A DNA stretch of 54,356 nucleotides from Alphaproteobacteria bacterium (GTDB lineage Bacteria > Pseudomonadota > Alphaproteobacteria > Kiloniellales > DSM-21159): contig JAUILQ010000038.1 of assembly GCA_030433005.1 (NCBI GenBank), forward strand, positions 1 to 54,356. The letters are read 5' to 3'. The notes under the pieces were generated by a model, which saw only the letters and a list, made by a program, of their open reading frames with translations, was not told where the DNA came from and searched no databases. Position numbers and translations under genes: made by a program. Shown here in pieces: positions 15,963 through 24,006 of the stretch; within the stretch, counting starts at the first letter, position 1, and every line of letters begins with the position of its first letter.

Positions 15963-17090
15963 TCAGAACGGCAGCTTGCCCGGGAAGTAGTGGTCGTAGG
16001 CGAGCTTGTAGTCCGCCGAGTTCAGCAGGTCGTAGAAGGCGACCCGCTCCGACCAGGCGCGCTGGCTCTCGACGACCTTGTTGAAGAACTCGTCGCTGAC
16101 CAGGTTGTCGAGCACCTCGTCCCAGGAGTCGAGCTGGGCCTGCATCACCGACTGCGGCGTGCGGTAGACGTTGACGCCGTCCTGGTTGATCAGCTTCTGC
16201 AGGTCGGCCGAGTAGCGGTCCATGGCGAGGCCGTAGTTCGCCGTGTTCGCGGCCTCGGCGCTGTGCTCGAGGATCGCCTGGAGGTCCGGATCGAGCGAGT
16301 CGAAGCGGTCCTTGTTGAACATGATCTCGAAGAACTCGGCGGCCTGGTGGTAGGAGCCCATCATGTAGGTCTTGGAGACGTCCTGGGCGCCGAACTGGCG
16401 GTCCGAGGTCGGGTTGTTGAACTCGAAGGCCTCGATGACGCCGCGCTCCAGGGCCGGCACGATCTCGCCGCCCGGCAGCTGGGTCACGCTGAGCCCCATG
16501 CCCTGCATGATGTCGGTGGCCAGGCCGACGGTGCGGTACTTCAGGCCCTGCATGTCCTCGGCGGAGGTGACCTCCTCCTTGAACCAGCCGAGCGGCTGGG
16601 TCGGCATCGGCATGGCGAAGAAGCCGACGATGTTCAGGCCGAGGATGTCCTGCACCAGCTCCTTGTACATCTCCTTGCCGCCGCCGTAGTGGATCCAGGC
16701 CAGGATCTGCGAGGCGTTGGCGCCGAACACCGGGCCGGTGCCGAACAGCGAGGCGGCCTTGTTCTTGCCGTACCAGTAGGCGGTCACGCTGTGCGCGCCG
16801 TCGAGGATGCCGTCCGCCGTGGCGTCCTGGACCTGGAAGGCCTGCACGACGGCGCCGGCCGGCAGCAGCTCGATCTTGAGCCGGCCGCCCGACATGGCCT
16901 CGACGCGGTCGGCATACTGCTGGGCCATCTCCTGGAAGATGTCGGAGGCGCCCCAGGACGACTGCATCTTGAGAACGATCGGCGACTGCGCCGAAACCAC
17001 GGCAGGGGCGGCGAGCGTGCTGGCCGCTCCGGCGGTCGCGACGGCGCCGGTCTTCAGGAACTTGCGTCGGTTGAGAGACTGCTTGGTCAC
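15963..17090 (-). CDS. dctP: TRAP transporter periplasmic binding protein (DctP family, TakP-like)
   Basis: This is a 375-residue binding protein with a twin-arginine signal (LNRRKFLKTGAVATAG, cleavage near VSAQS). The mature domain is DctP-like and closest to the 2-oxoacid-binding TakP group by eye: KMQSSWGASDIFQEMAQQ, GAHSVTAYWYGKNKAAS, AWIHYGGGKEMYKELV, QGLKYRTVGLATDIMQ, LPGGEIVPALERGVIEAFEF and MFNKDRFDSLDPDLQ. GTG at 17090 is supported by GGGAGGAAA upstream; the longer upstream frame has no ribosome site. It heads the dctPQM-amidase-small protein operon. The ligand is probably an organic acid or amide derivative, the latter suggested by the operon's amidase. Confidence 0.93.
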   Translation of the reverse strand: MTKQSLNRRKFLKTGAVATAGAASTLAAPAVVSAQSPIVLKMQSSWGASDIFQEMAQQYADRVEAMSGGRLKIELLPAGAVVQAFQVQDATADGILDGAHSVTAYWYGKNKAASLFGTGPVFGANASQILAWIHYGGGKEMYKELVQDILGLNIVGFFAMPMPTQPLGWFKEEVTSAEDMQGLKYRTVGLATDIMQGMGLSVTQLPGGEIVPALERGVIEAFEFNNPTSDRQFGAQDVSKTYMMGSYHQAAEFFEIMFNKDRFDSLDPDLQAILEHSAEAANTANYGLAMDRYSADLQKLINQDGVNVYRTPQSVMQAQLDSWDEVLDNLVSDEFFNKVVESQRAWSERVAFYDLLNSADYKLAYDHYFPGKLPF

Positions 17091-17419
17091 GATAGTTTCC
17101 TCCCTAGGTCGGCATGCTTGGATGCCATTGTCGCCCGCGTGCATACGGACGTTTGCCGGACAGTTTTGAACCTGTCCAAGGTGATGGTACGGGCAATCCG
17201 GTTGTCTTGGCAACGTGAACGGCCGTGTACCTCCCGGAGGCTGCGGCGGCCGGCTCGCAACCCGGTTACGAATCCGCGGCGCGATGGCCCGGCGCCGGGA
17301 GCCGTGCAGCCCCGACGGCCGAGGAACCTCGGTCGCCCGGCGTCTGTTGACCGGGTGACGGGGCGCCCGGCGCAATCGGTGTCGGCGCCCACCGTGACAC
17401 GAGGCAATGAGGTGAGACG
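17091..17419. other. Intergenic region between dctP and the PNPOx-like gene
   Basis: This 329-base divergent gap has no supported gene. It must hold the promoters of both neighbours. I see a GGACAG/CTGTCC dyad at 17158-17177 on the dctP side and a short CCGAGG/CCTCGG inverted repeat at 17319-17332. Base composition is lower in GC from 17150 to 17215 than elsewhere. I could not assign convincing -35/-10 boxes. Confidence 0.6.
17158..17177. promoter_or_regulatory. Operator-like dyad upstream of dctP
   Basis: The 6-bp arms GGACAG and CTGTCC are separated by 8 bases (TTTTGAAC). The dyad lies 68-87 bases before the dctP GTG, in the only AT-richer part of the intergenic region. It may bind a dimeric regulator of the TRAP operon; no such regulator is encoded next to it. 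Confidence 0.33.
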
Positions 17420-17917
17420 ATGAGCGGCGAGAACCGCGATGCCGACGCCCGCGAGAAGCTCTGGCGCCTGGTCGGGGACATCGGCACCGGCATGCTGGTG
17501 ACCGAGGACGAGGGCGGCCTGCGCGGCCGGCCGATGACGGCGACGGTGCGCGCGGAGCTCAACGAGCTGCACATGCTGACCCGGCGCTCTTCCCACAAGG
17601 CGGTCGAGCTCGAGCAGGACGCCCGAGCCTGCATGGTGTTCTCCGACAAGGAGAAGGGCGAGTACGTCTCGCTGACCGGAGCGGCACGGATCTCCCGGGA
17701 CCGCGACGCCATCGAGGCGCTGTGGGGACCCTACGCCAAGGCCTGGTTCGAGGAAGGCCCGGAGGGCGAGGACGTCGCCATGGTGCGCTTCCGCGCGGTG
17801 CGCGCCGAGTACTGGGACACCACCACCTCGATGCTCAAGCAGGCCTGGGAGATCGGCATCGCCGCAGGCTCCGAGCGCACCCCGGACCTCGGCGAGCAGC
17901 AGAAGCTGCAGGTCTGA
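17420..17917 (+). CDS. Pyridoxamine 5'-phosphate oxidase-like flavin-binding protein (general stress protein 26 type)
   Basis: This 165-residue protein has a split-barrel flavin-binding fold. Features are REKLWRLVGDIGTGMLVTED, RGRPMTATVRAELNELHMLTRRSSHKAVELEQD, ACMVFSDKEKGEYVSLTGAARISRD and VRAEYWDTTTSMLKQAW. This pattern matches the GSP26/YzzA-like group, which binds FMN or FAD but is not the vitamin B6 oxidase PdxH. GAGGTGA precedes the ATG. Its role may be stress-related redox chemistry. It converges on the sensor kinase gene and has no obvious operon partner. Confidence 0.88.
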   Translation: MSGENRDADAREKLWRLVGDIGTGMLVTEDEGGLRGRPMTATVRAELNELHMLTRRSSHKAVELEQDARACMVFSDKEKGEYVSLTGAARISRDRDAIEALWGPYAKAWFEEGPEGEDVAMVRFRAVRAEYWDTTTSMLKQAWEIGIAAGSERTPDLGEQQKLQV

Positions 17918-17940
17918 CCGGCGCCTCCGCGAGGGCCGGC

Positions 17941-20307
17941 TCAGCTGTCGCGGCTGCCCGCGCGTCCGCTCTCCCGCAGCGGCTGCTCGCCGTCCCCCTC
18001 GACGACCAGGGTGATGCGCCCGGCCCGCGCCTCCTCGCGCTGGATCACGCGGTCCGGCGGCAGGAACAGCGTGACCGAGGTGCCGGCGCCGAGCTGGCTG
18101 CGGATCTCCAGGTAGCCGCCGTGCATCTCGGCGTAGGTCGAGGCGATGTGCAGGCCGAGGCCGGCGCCCTCGTGCTTGCGGCTCATGGCGCCTTCGATCT
18201 GGAAGAAGGGCTTGACCACCTCGTCGAGCTTCTCCGGCGGGATGCCGATGCCGTAGTCCGTGACGGTGACCCGCACCCAGCCCTCGGGCGTCGCATCCGT
18301 CTCGATGACGATCTGGCCGTGCTCGGGACTGAACTTCACGGCGTTGCCGATCAGGTTGAGCAGGGTCTGCTTGATCAGTCGCTCGTCGCCGCGGACGTAG
18401 GGCAGGTTCTGGGCGCCGCGCAGGACCAGGCGGCCGTGGCCGACGCCGAGCGAGCCGCGCATGATGCCGGCGCAGCTGTTGAGCAGGCCGGAGAGGGCGA
18501 AGAGGTCCTCGCTGAGCTCGATCTTGCCGGCCTCGATCTTGGCGACGTCGAGGACCTCGTTGACCATCTTCAGCAGGTGCAGGCCGCTGGCGTTGATGTC
18601 GCGAGCATAGCCCTTGTACGAGGCCGGACTCAGCGTACCCAGCATCTCCTCGGCGATCATCTCGGAGAAGCCGATGATGGCGTTGAGCGGCGTACGCAGC
18701 TCGTGGCTCATGTTGGCCAGGAACTCGGTCTTGGCGCGGTTCGCCAGCATCGCCTGCTCGGTCGCCGCCCGCTCGGCCTCGCGGGCGCGCACGCGCTCGG
18801 TGACGTCGCGGAAGGTGAAGATCGTGACCTCGCGGTCGGCCTGCCGCCGCTCGCGCGGGTTGCGGCTGACGCGGATCACCGAGCGCCCGACCAGCAGCTC
18901 GACGATCCGCTCGCGGCCCTCGGCGTCTTCCAGCGTCACCTGCGTCGGCTCGCCGGGCTCGTCGAGCCGGGCCCCGTCGCGATGCGCCTCGAAGCTCGGC
19001 AGGGCCTGGCCGATCGGGCGGCCCTGCACGGCGCTGGCGCGCAGGCCGAGGATGTCGGCCGCCGTCGAGTTGAACAGCTCGATGCGGCCCAGGCTGTCGG
19101 TGATCACGATGCCGTCGAAGCTGTCCTCGACGACCTGGGCCATGATCGCCCGGCGATAGGCGCCGGCCATGCGCTGCTTGAAGATCTGCACGGCCTGGCG
19201 CTCGATCTCGCGGACGCTGCGCGCGCCGACGAACAGCACGATCAGCGCCAGCCAGGGCGCGATGTCGAGGCTGAACGGCCAGAGCGCCTGCAGCAGCAGG
19301 CTGAGGCCGAGCAGCGCCGCGATCGCGGCCAGCGAGACCAGGGTGGCGAAGCGCCAGCTCCAGCGCCGCGAGGCCGCGGCGCCGGTCAGCGCCAGCAGCA
19401 GCAGGCCGGACACGGTGACCGCCGCGCCGCTGCGCCGGATGGCGCGGTCCTGGACCAGGGATTCGAAGGCCAGGGCCTGCAGCGTGACGCCGGAGAGCGT
19501 GCGGTAGACCGGCACGGTGACGTAGTCGCCGAGCTCCAGCGCCGTCGCGCCGACCATCACCCTGCGGCCCGCGACCAGGGCCGGGTCGAAGCTGCCGTCC
19601 AGGACGTCGGCGACCGACAGCCTGGGCAGGCTGGCCGGATCGATGCCGAAGTCGACGTAGAAGAAGGGAAAATCGAGCCGCGCGTTGCCGGCCAGCAGGG
19701 CGCCCATCGAGGGCCGGAACGAGCGGCCGTCGAACTGGCCGATGGGATAGCGCCGCACGGCGCCGTCGCTGGCGACGTCGACGTTGACGCCGGCGATCGC
19801 CACGTGATCGGAGAAGATCGGCAGCGGCCGGAAGTCGAGCAGCGCGCCCTCGGCCTGGCCGGCCGTCTCCTTTTGGTGAAAGGCCGCCAGGATCACCCGT
19901 CCGCCGTAGCGCGACAGCGTCTCGGCCAGCGCGTCGTCGCCGGACAGGGTCGACACGCTGCTGAAGTCGACGTCGAGCGCGACGTCGCTGGCGCCGGCCT
20001 CGAACAGCGCCTCGACCAGCCGGGCGTAGCGGTCGCGCGGCCAGGGCCAGCCCTCGGCCTGCTGGATCGACTTGCCGTCGATCTGCACGATCGCCAGCTC
20101 GCCGCTGGCCTCGCGCTCGACCAGGCGGAAGCGCTGGTCCATCAGGAGGTACTCGACGGGCTCCAGCCAGCCGGCGGCGTAGAGCCCGAGGGCGGTGGCC
20201 AGCAGCAGGACGTTGACGGCCGCCATCTGGCGCAGGCCGCGCCGGCGCCTCGGCGCCCAGGGCCGAAGCAGCTGCGACGGAAGGCGGCGCAAGGCGTCCA
20301 GAGGCAC
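17941..20307 (-). CDS. CHASE2-PAS sensor histidine kinase
   Basis: This is a 788-residue membrane sensor kinase with a GTG start. The order is: membrane helix (residues 29-48), periplasmic CHASE2 domain (about 50-290; VEYLLMDQRFRL, VQIDGKSIQ, VALDVDFSS), three further helices (about 295-362), PAS domain (390-505; EDSFDGIVITDSLGRIELFN), HisKA with the phosphorylatable H535 in FLANMSHELRTPLNAIIGF, and HATPase with N-box NLIGNAVKFS (651-660), G1 DYGIGIP, F-box PFFQ and G2 EGAGLGLHI. No response regulator is encoded nearby, so it is an orphan kinase here. CHASE2 proteins commonly lie next to FecR-domain genes, as this one does. The extracellular signal is unknown. Confidence 0.95.
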   Translation of the reverse strand: MPLDALRRLPSQLLRPWAPRRRRGLRQMAAVNVLLLATALGLYAAGWLEPVEYLLMDQRFRLVEREASGELAIVQIDGKSIQQAEGWPWPRDRYARLVEALFEAGASDVALDVDFSSVSTLSGDDALAETLSRYGGRVILAAFHQKETAGQAEGALLDFRPLPIFSDHVAIAGVNVDVASDGAVRRYPIGQFDGRSFRPSMGALLAGNARLDFPFFYVDFGIDPASLPRLSVADVLDGSFDPALVAGRRVMVGATALELGDYVTVPVYRTLSGVTLQALAFESLVQDRAIRRSGAAVTVSGLLLLALTGAAASRRWSWRFATLVSLAAIAALLGLSLLLQALWPFSLDIAPWLALIVLFVGARSVREIERQAVQIFKQRMAGAYRRAIMAQVVEDSFDGIVITDSLGRIELFNSTAADILGLRASAVQGRPIGQALPSFEAHRDGARLDEPGEPTQVTLEDAEGRERIVELLVGRSVIRVSRNPRERRQADREVTIFTFRDVTERVRAREAERAATEQAMLANRAKTEFLANMSHELRTPLNAIIGFSEMIAEEMLGTLSPASYKGYARDINASGLHLLKMVNEVLDVAKIEAGKIELSEDLFALSGLLNSCAGIMRGSLGVGHGRLVLRGAQNLPYVRGDERLIKQTLLNLIGNAVKFSPEHGQIVIETDATPEGWVRVTVTDYGIGIPPEKLDEVVKPFFQIEGAMSRKHEGAGLGLHIASTYAEMHGGYLEIRSQLGAGTSVTLFLPPDRVIQREEARAGRITLVVEGDGEQPLRESGRAGSRDS

Positions 20308-20360
20308 GAGACCCGATCCCCAAGCAAAGCGGCCGGAACGGGCCGGCCACGAAACGTCTG

Positions 20361-20395
20361 CCGCCGGTGCGGGGGCGGCACCCCGGCACCGGCGG
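20361..20395 (-). terminator. GC-rich hairpin just after the FecR-domain gene
   Basis: Outer arms CCGCCGGTGC and GCACCGGCGG (10 bp) enclose a nested GGGG/CCCC stem with one bulged base. It begins 28 bases past the FecR gene stop and before the kinase gene start, both on the minus strand. The following sequence has only a short TTT, so termination would be weak or partly Rho-dependent. Confidence 0.45.
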
Positions 20396-20422
20396 TCAGC
20401 CTAGCGCGTTGAACGGACGGGT

Positions 20423-21961
20423 TCAGCTCTGCCTGTTGCTGCCGTTCCCGTTCCCGTTGCCGTTGCCGTTGTTTCCGTTGCCGGCATTGCCGTTGCTGCC
20501 GCCGTTGCCGTTTCCGTTCCCGTTGTTTCCGTTGCCGGCATTGCCGTTGTTGCCGCCGTTGCCGTTTCCGTTCCCGTTGTTTCCGTTGCCGGCATTGCCG
20601 TTGTTGCCGCCGTTTCCGTTGCCGTTCCCGTTGTTTCCGTTGCCGGCATTGCCGTTGTTGCCGCTGTTGCCGTTACCGTTCCCGTTGTTGCCGTTGCCGG
20701 CATTGCCGTTGTTGCCGCTACTGCCAGGTCCGGCGTTGCCGCTGTTGCCGGGCGAACCGGAGGTCAGGCCGGCCATCGCGCCGTTGCCATTGCCGCCGCG
20801 GTTCGAGTTGCCGCTGTTGCCCGGGGCCTGACCGGCAGCGGCGGCCTTGCTCTGCGCGGGCGAACTCAGCTGGGCGCCGGCGCCGCGCGAGCGCGCCGAA
20901 TCGACGACCGCGCTGACGTTGAACACGCCGGAGTTGCCGGCGACACCATTGCCATTGCCATTGCCATTGCCATTGCCATTGCCATTGCCATTGCCATTGC
21001 CGCCGTTCCCGTTGCCGTTGCCGGCATTCGAGGAGCGGGTCAGGCCGACTGCATTGCCCTGCGACCGGCTGCCCGCCGGCGTTTCCATCCGCACGAGCCC
21101 GTTGCTGGCCGCCGAGATCTGGATATCGGCGACCACGGCGCTGGCGATCGTCAGGCCGCCCGACGAGGGGGCGTTGGAGGGCGCCTGCTCGAGGCCGCTC
21201 GCCGGGCCGCCGGTCGGCGCCGAGGGCGTGGTCCCGCCGGTCGAGGCCTCCTGCTGCGCGGCCGTCTCGCCCGAGGGGTCGTCGGACGGATCGGTGGCGG
21301 GTTCCGTGGTCTGGCTGCCGCCGCCGCTGCCGCTCTCGACGGTGAGCTCGCCGCTGCCGTCGCCGCTGACGCGCGCGGTCTGGCCGGGCTGCACCAGGGT
21401 CGAACGGCCGCTGCCGACGGCGTCGACCTGAACCGCGCCTTCCACCACGTGCACGCTGGCGCCGAGGGCGTCGACGCGCACGGTGAAGGTGGTGCCCTTG
21501 ACGACGGCCGCCAGGAAGGGGGTCTCGACCTCGAAGTAGGGGACGTCCTTCTTCTCGACCTTGAACAGCAGCGTGCCGAGCTGCTGCAGGATGCGCACGC
21601 CCAGGCTGCCCGGCTCGTCGCGCGGCAGGCTCATGCGGCTGTTCGGGGCGACGATCATGGTCTGGCCGCCGCGCACCAGCACGACGCGTCCGCTCGGCCC
21701 GGTCACCAGGCTGTCGCCGCCGGCCAGCTCGCTGCTCTGGGTCAGCGCGACCGGCTGGGCGCCGGGCTTGACGATCGCGACCTCGCCGGCCTGCGAGGCG
21801 ACGGTCCAGGGCTCGGCGGCCTGCGCCGCGCCGCTGCCCAGCAGCACAGCGGCTGCCACGCCGAGGCAGAACAGCAGGGCGACGACCAAGCCGTGCCCCC
21901 GGAGCGCGCGTGCCGCGGCGGCGCCTTCGCCCTTCATCTGGCTAATGACAAGCATTCTCAT
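20423..21961 (-). CDS. FecR-domain secreted protein with Gly-Asn repeat tail
   Basis: This is a 512-residue exported protein. The N-terminal helix VVALLFCLGVAAAVLLGSG ends in AAQAAE near residue 49. A FecR domain spans about 80-198 (GDSLVTGPSGRVVLVR, VETPFLAAVVKGTTFTVRV, VVEGAVQVD, VQPGQTARV). A Ser/Gly/Thr-rich linker (205-290) follows. The final 200 residues are Gly-Asn-rich: a run of GN pairs and five copies of an 18-residue unit NGNAGNGNNGNGNGNGGN. TAGGAAAG supports the ATG. Without a FecR anti-sigma cytosolic part or sigma gene, it is a periplasmic or surface FecR protein rather than a signalling anti-sigma. It is divergent from tpsB and next to the CHASE2 kinase. The tail's function is unknown. 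Confidence 0.9.
   Translation of the reverse strand: MRMLVISQMKGEGAAAARALRGHGLVVALLFCLGVAAAVLLGSGAAQAAEPWTVASQAGEVAIVKPGAQPVALTQSSELAGGDSLVTGPSGRVVLVRGGQTMIVAPNSRMSLPRDEPGSLGVRILQQLGTLLFKVEKKDVPYFEVETPFLAAVVKGTTFTVRVDALGASVHVVEGAVQVDAVGSGRSTLVQPGQTARVSGDGSGELTVESGSGGGSQTTEPATDPSDDPSGETAAQQEASTGGTTPSAPTGGPASGLEQAPSNAPSSGGLTIASAVVADIQISAASNGLVRMETPAGSRSQGNAVGLTRSSNAGNGNGNGGNGNGNGNGNGNGNGNGNGVAGNSGVFNVSAVVDSARSRGAGAQLSSPAQSKAAAAGQAPGNSGNSNRGGNGNGAMAGLTSGSPGNSGNAGPGSSGNNGNAGNGNNGNGNGNSGNNGNAGNGNNGNGNGNGGNNGNAGNGNNGNGNGNGGNNGNAGNGNNGNGNGNGGSNGNAGNGNNGNGNGNGNGSNRQS
20441..20710 (-). repeat. Five tandem 54-bp repeats encoding an 18-residue Gly-Asn unit
   Basis: The marker ccggcattgcc recurs at 20481, 20535, 20589, 20643 and 20697, exactly 54 bases apart. 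The encoded unit is NGNAGNGNNGNGNGNGGN. The copies differ only by a few mostly silent changes, and the fifth (lowest coordinate) unit drifts into further GN pairs. The spacing keeps the reading frame, so copy number can change without breaking the gene. Confidence 0.93.
20946..20999 (-). repeat. Nine tandem copies of a hexamer encoding Gly-Asn pairs
   Basis: The hexamer CCATTG is repeated nine times without interruption (on the coding strand CAATGG), encoding alternating Gly and Asn in the FecR protein tail. The perfect identity contrasts with the varied codons used elsewhere in the tail and suggests slippage. Changes of one unit keep the frame. Confidence 0.92.
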
Positions 21962-22031
21962 TGGACTGACTTTCCTACCTGGCCCGCAGCGCGGTTTTGT
22001 TCTTGCGCATACCTACAATACTAGTGGATTC

Positions 22032-22060
22032 TTGATTGCATAGAAAGTAGAAAGTACTAT
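22032..22060 (+). promoter_or_regulatory. Sigma70-type promoter upstream of tpsB
   Basis: TTGATT at 22032-22037 and TACTAT at 22055-22060 are separated by 17 bases, close to the consensus. The region from about 21990 to 22110 is strikingly AT-rich compared with its surroundings and separates the divergent FecR and tpsB genes. The start codon follows about 90 bases downstream of the -10. Confidence 0.6.
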
Positions 22061-22150
22061 CAAGACTGGAATTTGACTAAAATTGCAGACAATTAGCAAA
22101 GCGTTAGACTCCCGGGGGTAAACAAGGGGCGTCGATCCGGATTGCCACGC

Positions 22151-23887
22151 GTGAAACGATTATTCTCAAGAGCCCTGGGTGCCCTTGCCCTGGTCGGGGC
22201 CGCGCTGCCCGCCTGGCCGCCGCCGCTTGCCCAGGAGGTGACGCCGCGTCCGGCGCCCGCCCGGCCGGACCCGTCGGAGACCTCGACGATCCGGCAGCGC
22301 CTGCCGGACTCGGACGAGTTCCTGCGACCCCGCACGCCCGCGCGCACCCCGCCCGCGACCGAGCTGCCGGCCGATCCGGCGCCGGCGCCGGCAGTGCCGG
22401 ACGGGCCGACCGTGGTCCTCGCCGCCGTCGAGATCGCCGGGGCCACGGCCTTTCCCCTGGCCGAGCTCAACGCGCTCTACGCCGACGATCTGGCCCGGCC
22501 GGTGAGCCTGGCCGACATCGAATCGCTGGCCGGCCGGATCGGCGCCTACTACCGCCGCAACGGCTTGCTGCTCACCCGGGTCGTGGTGCGGCCCCAGGCG
22601 CTCGACGCCGGGATTCTGCGCCTGCAGGTCGTCGAGGGCGCGATCCGCGAGGTGCGTTTCGAGGGCGACGGCGCCGCCGACCTCGAGCTGGCCGCCTACA
22701 CGCGCCGCATCCGTGCGGAACGGCCGCTGAGCCTGGCGACGCTGGAGCGCCAGCTGCTGCTGATCGAGGATCTCGACGGCCTCTCCGTGACCGACAGCCG
22801 CGTGCGCGCGCTCGACGAGGACGCCGGGGACTACGAGCTGGTCGTCACCCTGGAGGTCGACCGCATCGACCTGCTGACCTATGTCGACAACCGCGGCACC
22901 CATTCCGTCGGTCCGCTCGAGCTCTGGACGGCGGTCGGCGCGAACAGCCCGCTCGGCGGCGGCGAACGGCTTCAAGCCGGCGCCTTCGTCGTCCCGAACC
23001 AGCCGTCGGAGCTGCGCTACTACGAGCTCTCCTACCTCCAGCCGATCGGCAGCCAGGGCACCAAGGCGACCCTCCTGCTGTCGAGCAGCGACTCCAAGCC
23101 GGATCCCGCCTACACCGGCGCCGACGAGGAGATCGACGGCAAGGGCCTGACGCTGCGGCTCAGCCATCCGCTGATCCGGCGCCGCGAGGAGACGCTGCGC
23201 GCGCAGGTGACCTTCGACTACCAGGACACGCGCGAGGAGGACTTCGGCGTCGCCGTGATCGACGACCGCCTGCGCGTCCTGCGCCTGCGCGCCGACTACG
23301 CCGCCGACAGCTTCCTCGAGGGCACCCACTTCGCGGGGCTGGAGCTGAGCCAGGGCCTGGACATCCTCGGTGCCAGCGAGCCCGGAGCCGCGACGCTGTC
23401 GCGCAGCGACGGACGCAGCGACTTCACCAAGCTCGAGGGCTACGTCAGCCGGGCCCAGAGCTTCGGCGACTACGTCGGCGCGCAGCTCTCCGCGGCGGGA
23501 CAGCTCGCCTTCGACCCGCTGCTCTCCGGCGAGGAGTTCGGGCTCGGCGGCGGCCAGTACGGGCGCGCCTACAACTACTACGAGGTCTCGGGCGACGACG
23601 GCTTCGCGCTGGCGGCCGAGGTCCGCTACGGCCGGCTGTTCGACGAGCCGGCCTGGCTGGATTCCTACCAGTTCTACGGGTTCTACGACTGGGGCGTGGT
23701 CTGGAACGACAACGCCGAGGGCGAGCTGGCGCGCCAGAGCCTCTCGTCGCTCGGCGCCGGGATCCGGCTCGGCCTGCTGGACAGCCTGTCCCTGGACCTG
23801 CAGCTGGCGCGGCCGCTGACCCGCGAGCCCTTCGAGACCGGCAGCAACGCCACCCGCTTCTTCTTCTCGCTGACCGGGCGCTTCTGA
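22151..23887 (+). CDS. TpsB-type outer-membrane transporter (ShlB/FhaC/HecB family)
   Basis: This is a 578-residue Omp85-superfamily two-partner secretion pore. A signal peptide (KRLFSRALGALALVGAALPA) precedes a Pro-rich linker, then a ShlB-type POTRA region (about 85-240: VVLAAVEIAGATAFPLAELN, GRIGAYYRRNGLLLTRVVVRP, VVEGAIREVRFEG) and a beta-barrel (about 245-578) ending in RFFFSLTGRF with the C-terminal phenylalanine. Barrel motifs include VDNRGTHSVGP. I prefer the GTG at 22151; a TTG at 22142 is an alternative and neither has an ideal ribosome site. It would export a TpsA protein, but none is encoded nearby. Neighbours are a FecR-domain protein (divergent) and the CX9C protein (downstream). 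Confidence 0.9.
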   Translation: MKRLFSRALGALALVGAALPAWPPPLAQEVTPRPAPARPDPSETSTIRQRLPDSDEFLRPRTPARTPPATELPADPAPAPAVPDGPTVVLAAVEIAGATAFPLAELNALYADDLARPVSLADIESLAGRIGAYYRRNGLLLTRVVVRPQALDAGILRLQVVEGAIREVRFEGDGAADLELAAYTRRIRAERPLSLATLERQLLLIEDLDGLSVTDSRVRALDEDAGDYELVVTLEVDRIDLLTYVDNRGTHSVGPLELWTAVGANSPLGGGERLQAGAFVVPNQPSELRYYELSYLQPIGSQGTKATLLLSSSDSKPDPAYTGADEEIDGKGLTLRLSHPLIRRREETLRAQVTFDYQDTREEDFGVAVIDDRLRVLRLRADYAADSFLEGTHFAGLELSQGLDILGASEPGAATLSRSDGRSDFTKLEGYVSRAQSFGDYVGAQLSAAGQLAFDPLLSGEEFGLGGGQYGRAYNYYEVSGDDGFALAAEVRYGRLFDEPAWLDSYQFYGFYDWGVVWNDNAEGELARQSLSSLGAGIRLGLLDSLSLDLQLARPLTREPFETGSNATRFFFSLTGRF

Positions 23888-24006
23888 GTCCGCCGCCCGG
23901 GCCGGCCGGGGCGCGGGATGCCGCCGGGAACCCCAGCCGACCCGCCGAGTTGCCGCCGGGACCCCGTCGCCGTAGGATCGGCAGGTACGGGGCTGAGGAC
24001 GGAACG

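Noticed and set aside
17087..20389. Minus-strand frame of 1100 codons
   Set aside because: It overlaps the CHASE2 kinase in another frame and its translation lacks motifs; kinase boxes are all in the chosen frame.
20441..20999. Repeat array considered as a CRISPR or noncoding satellite
   Set aside because: There are no unique spacers, all periods are multiples of three, and the repeats lie in frame inside the FecR protein.
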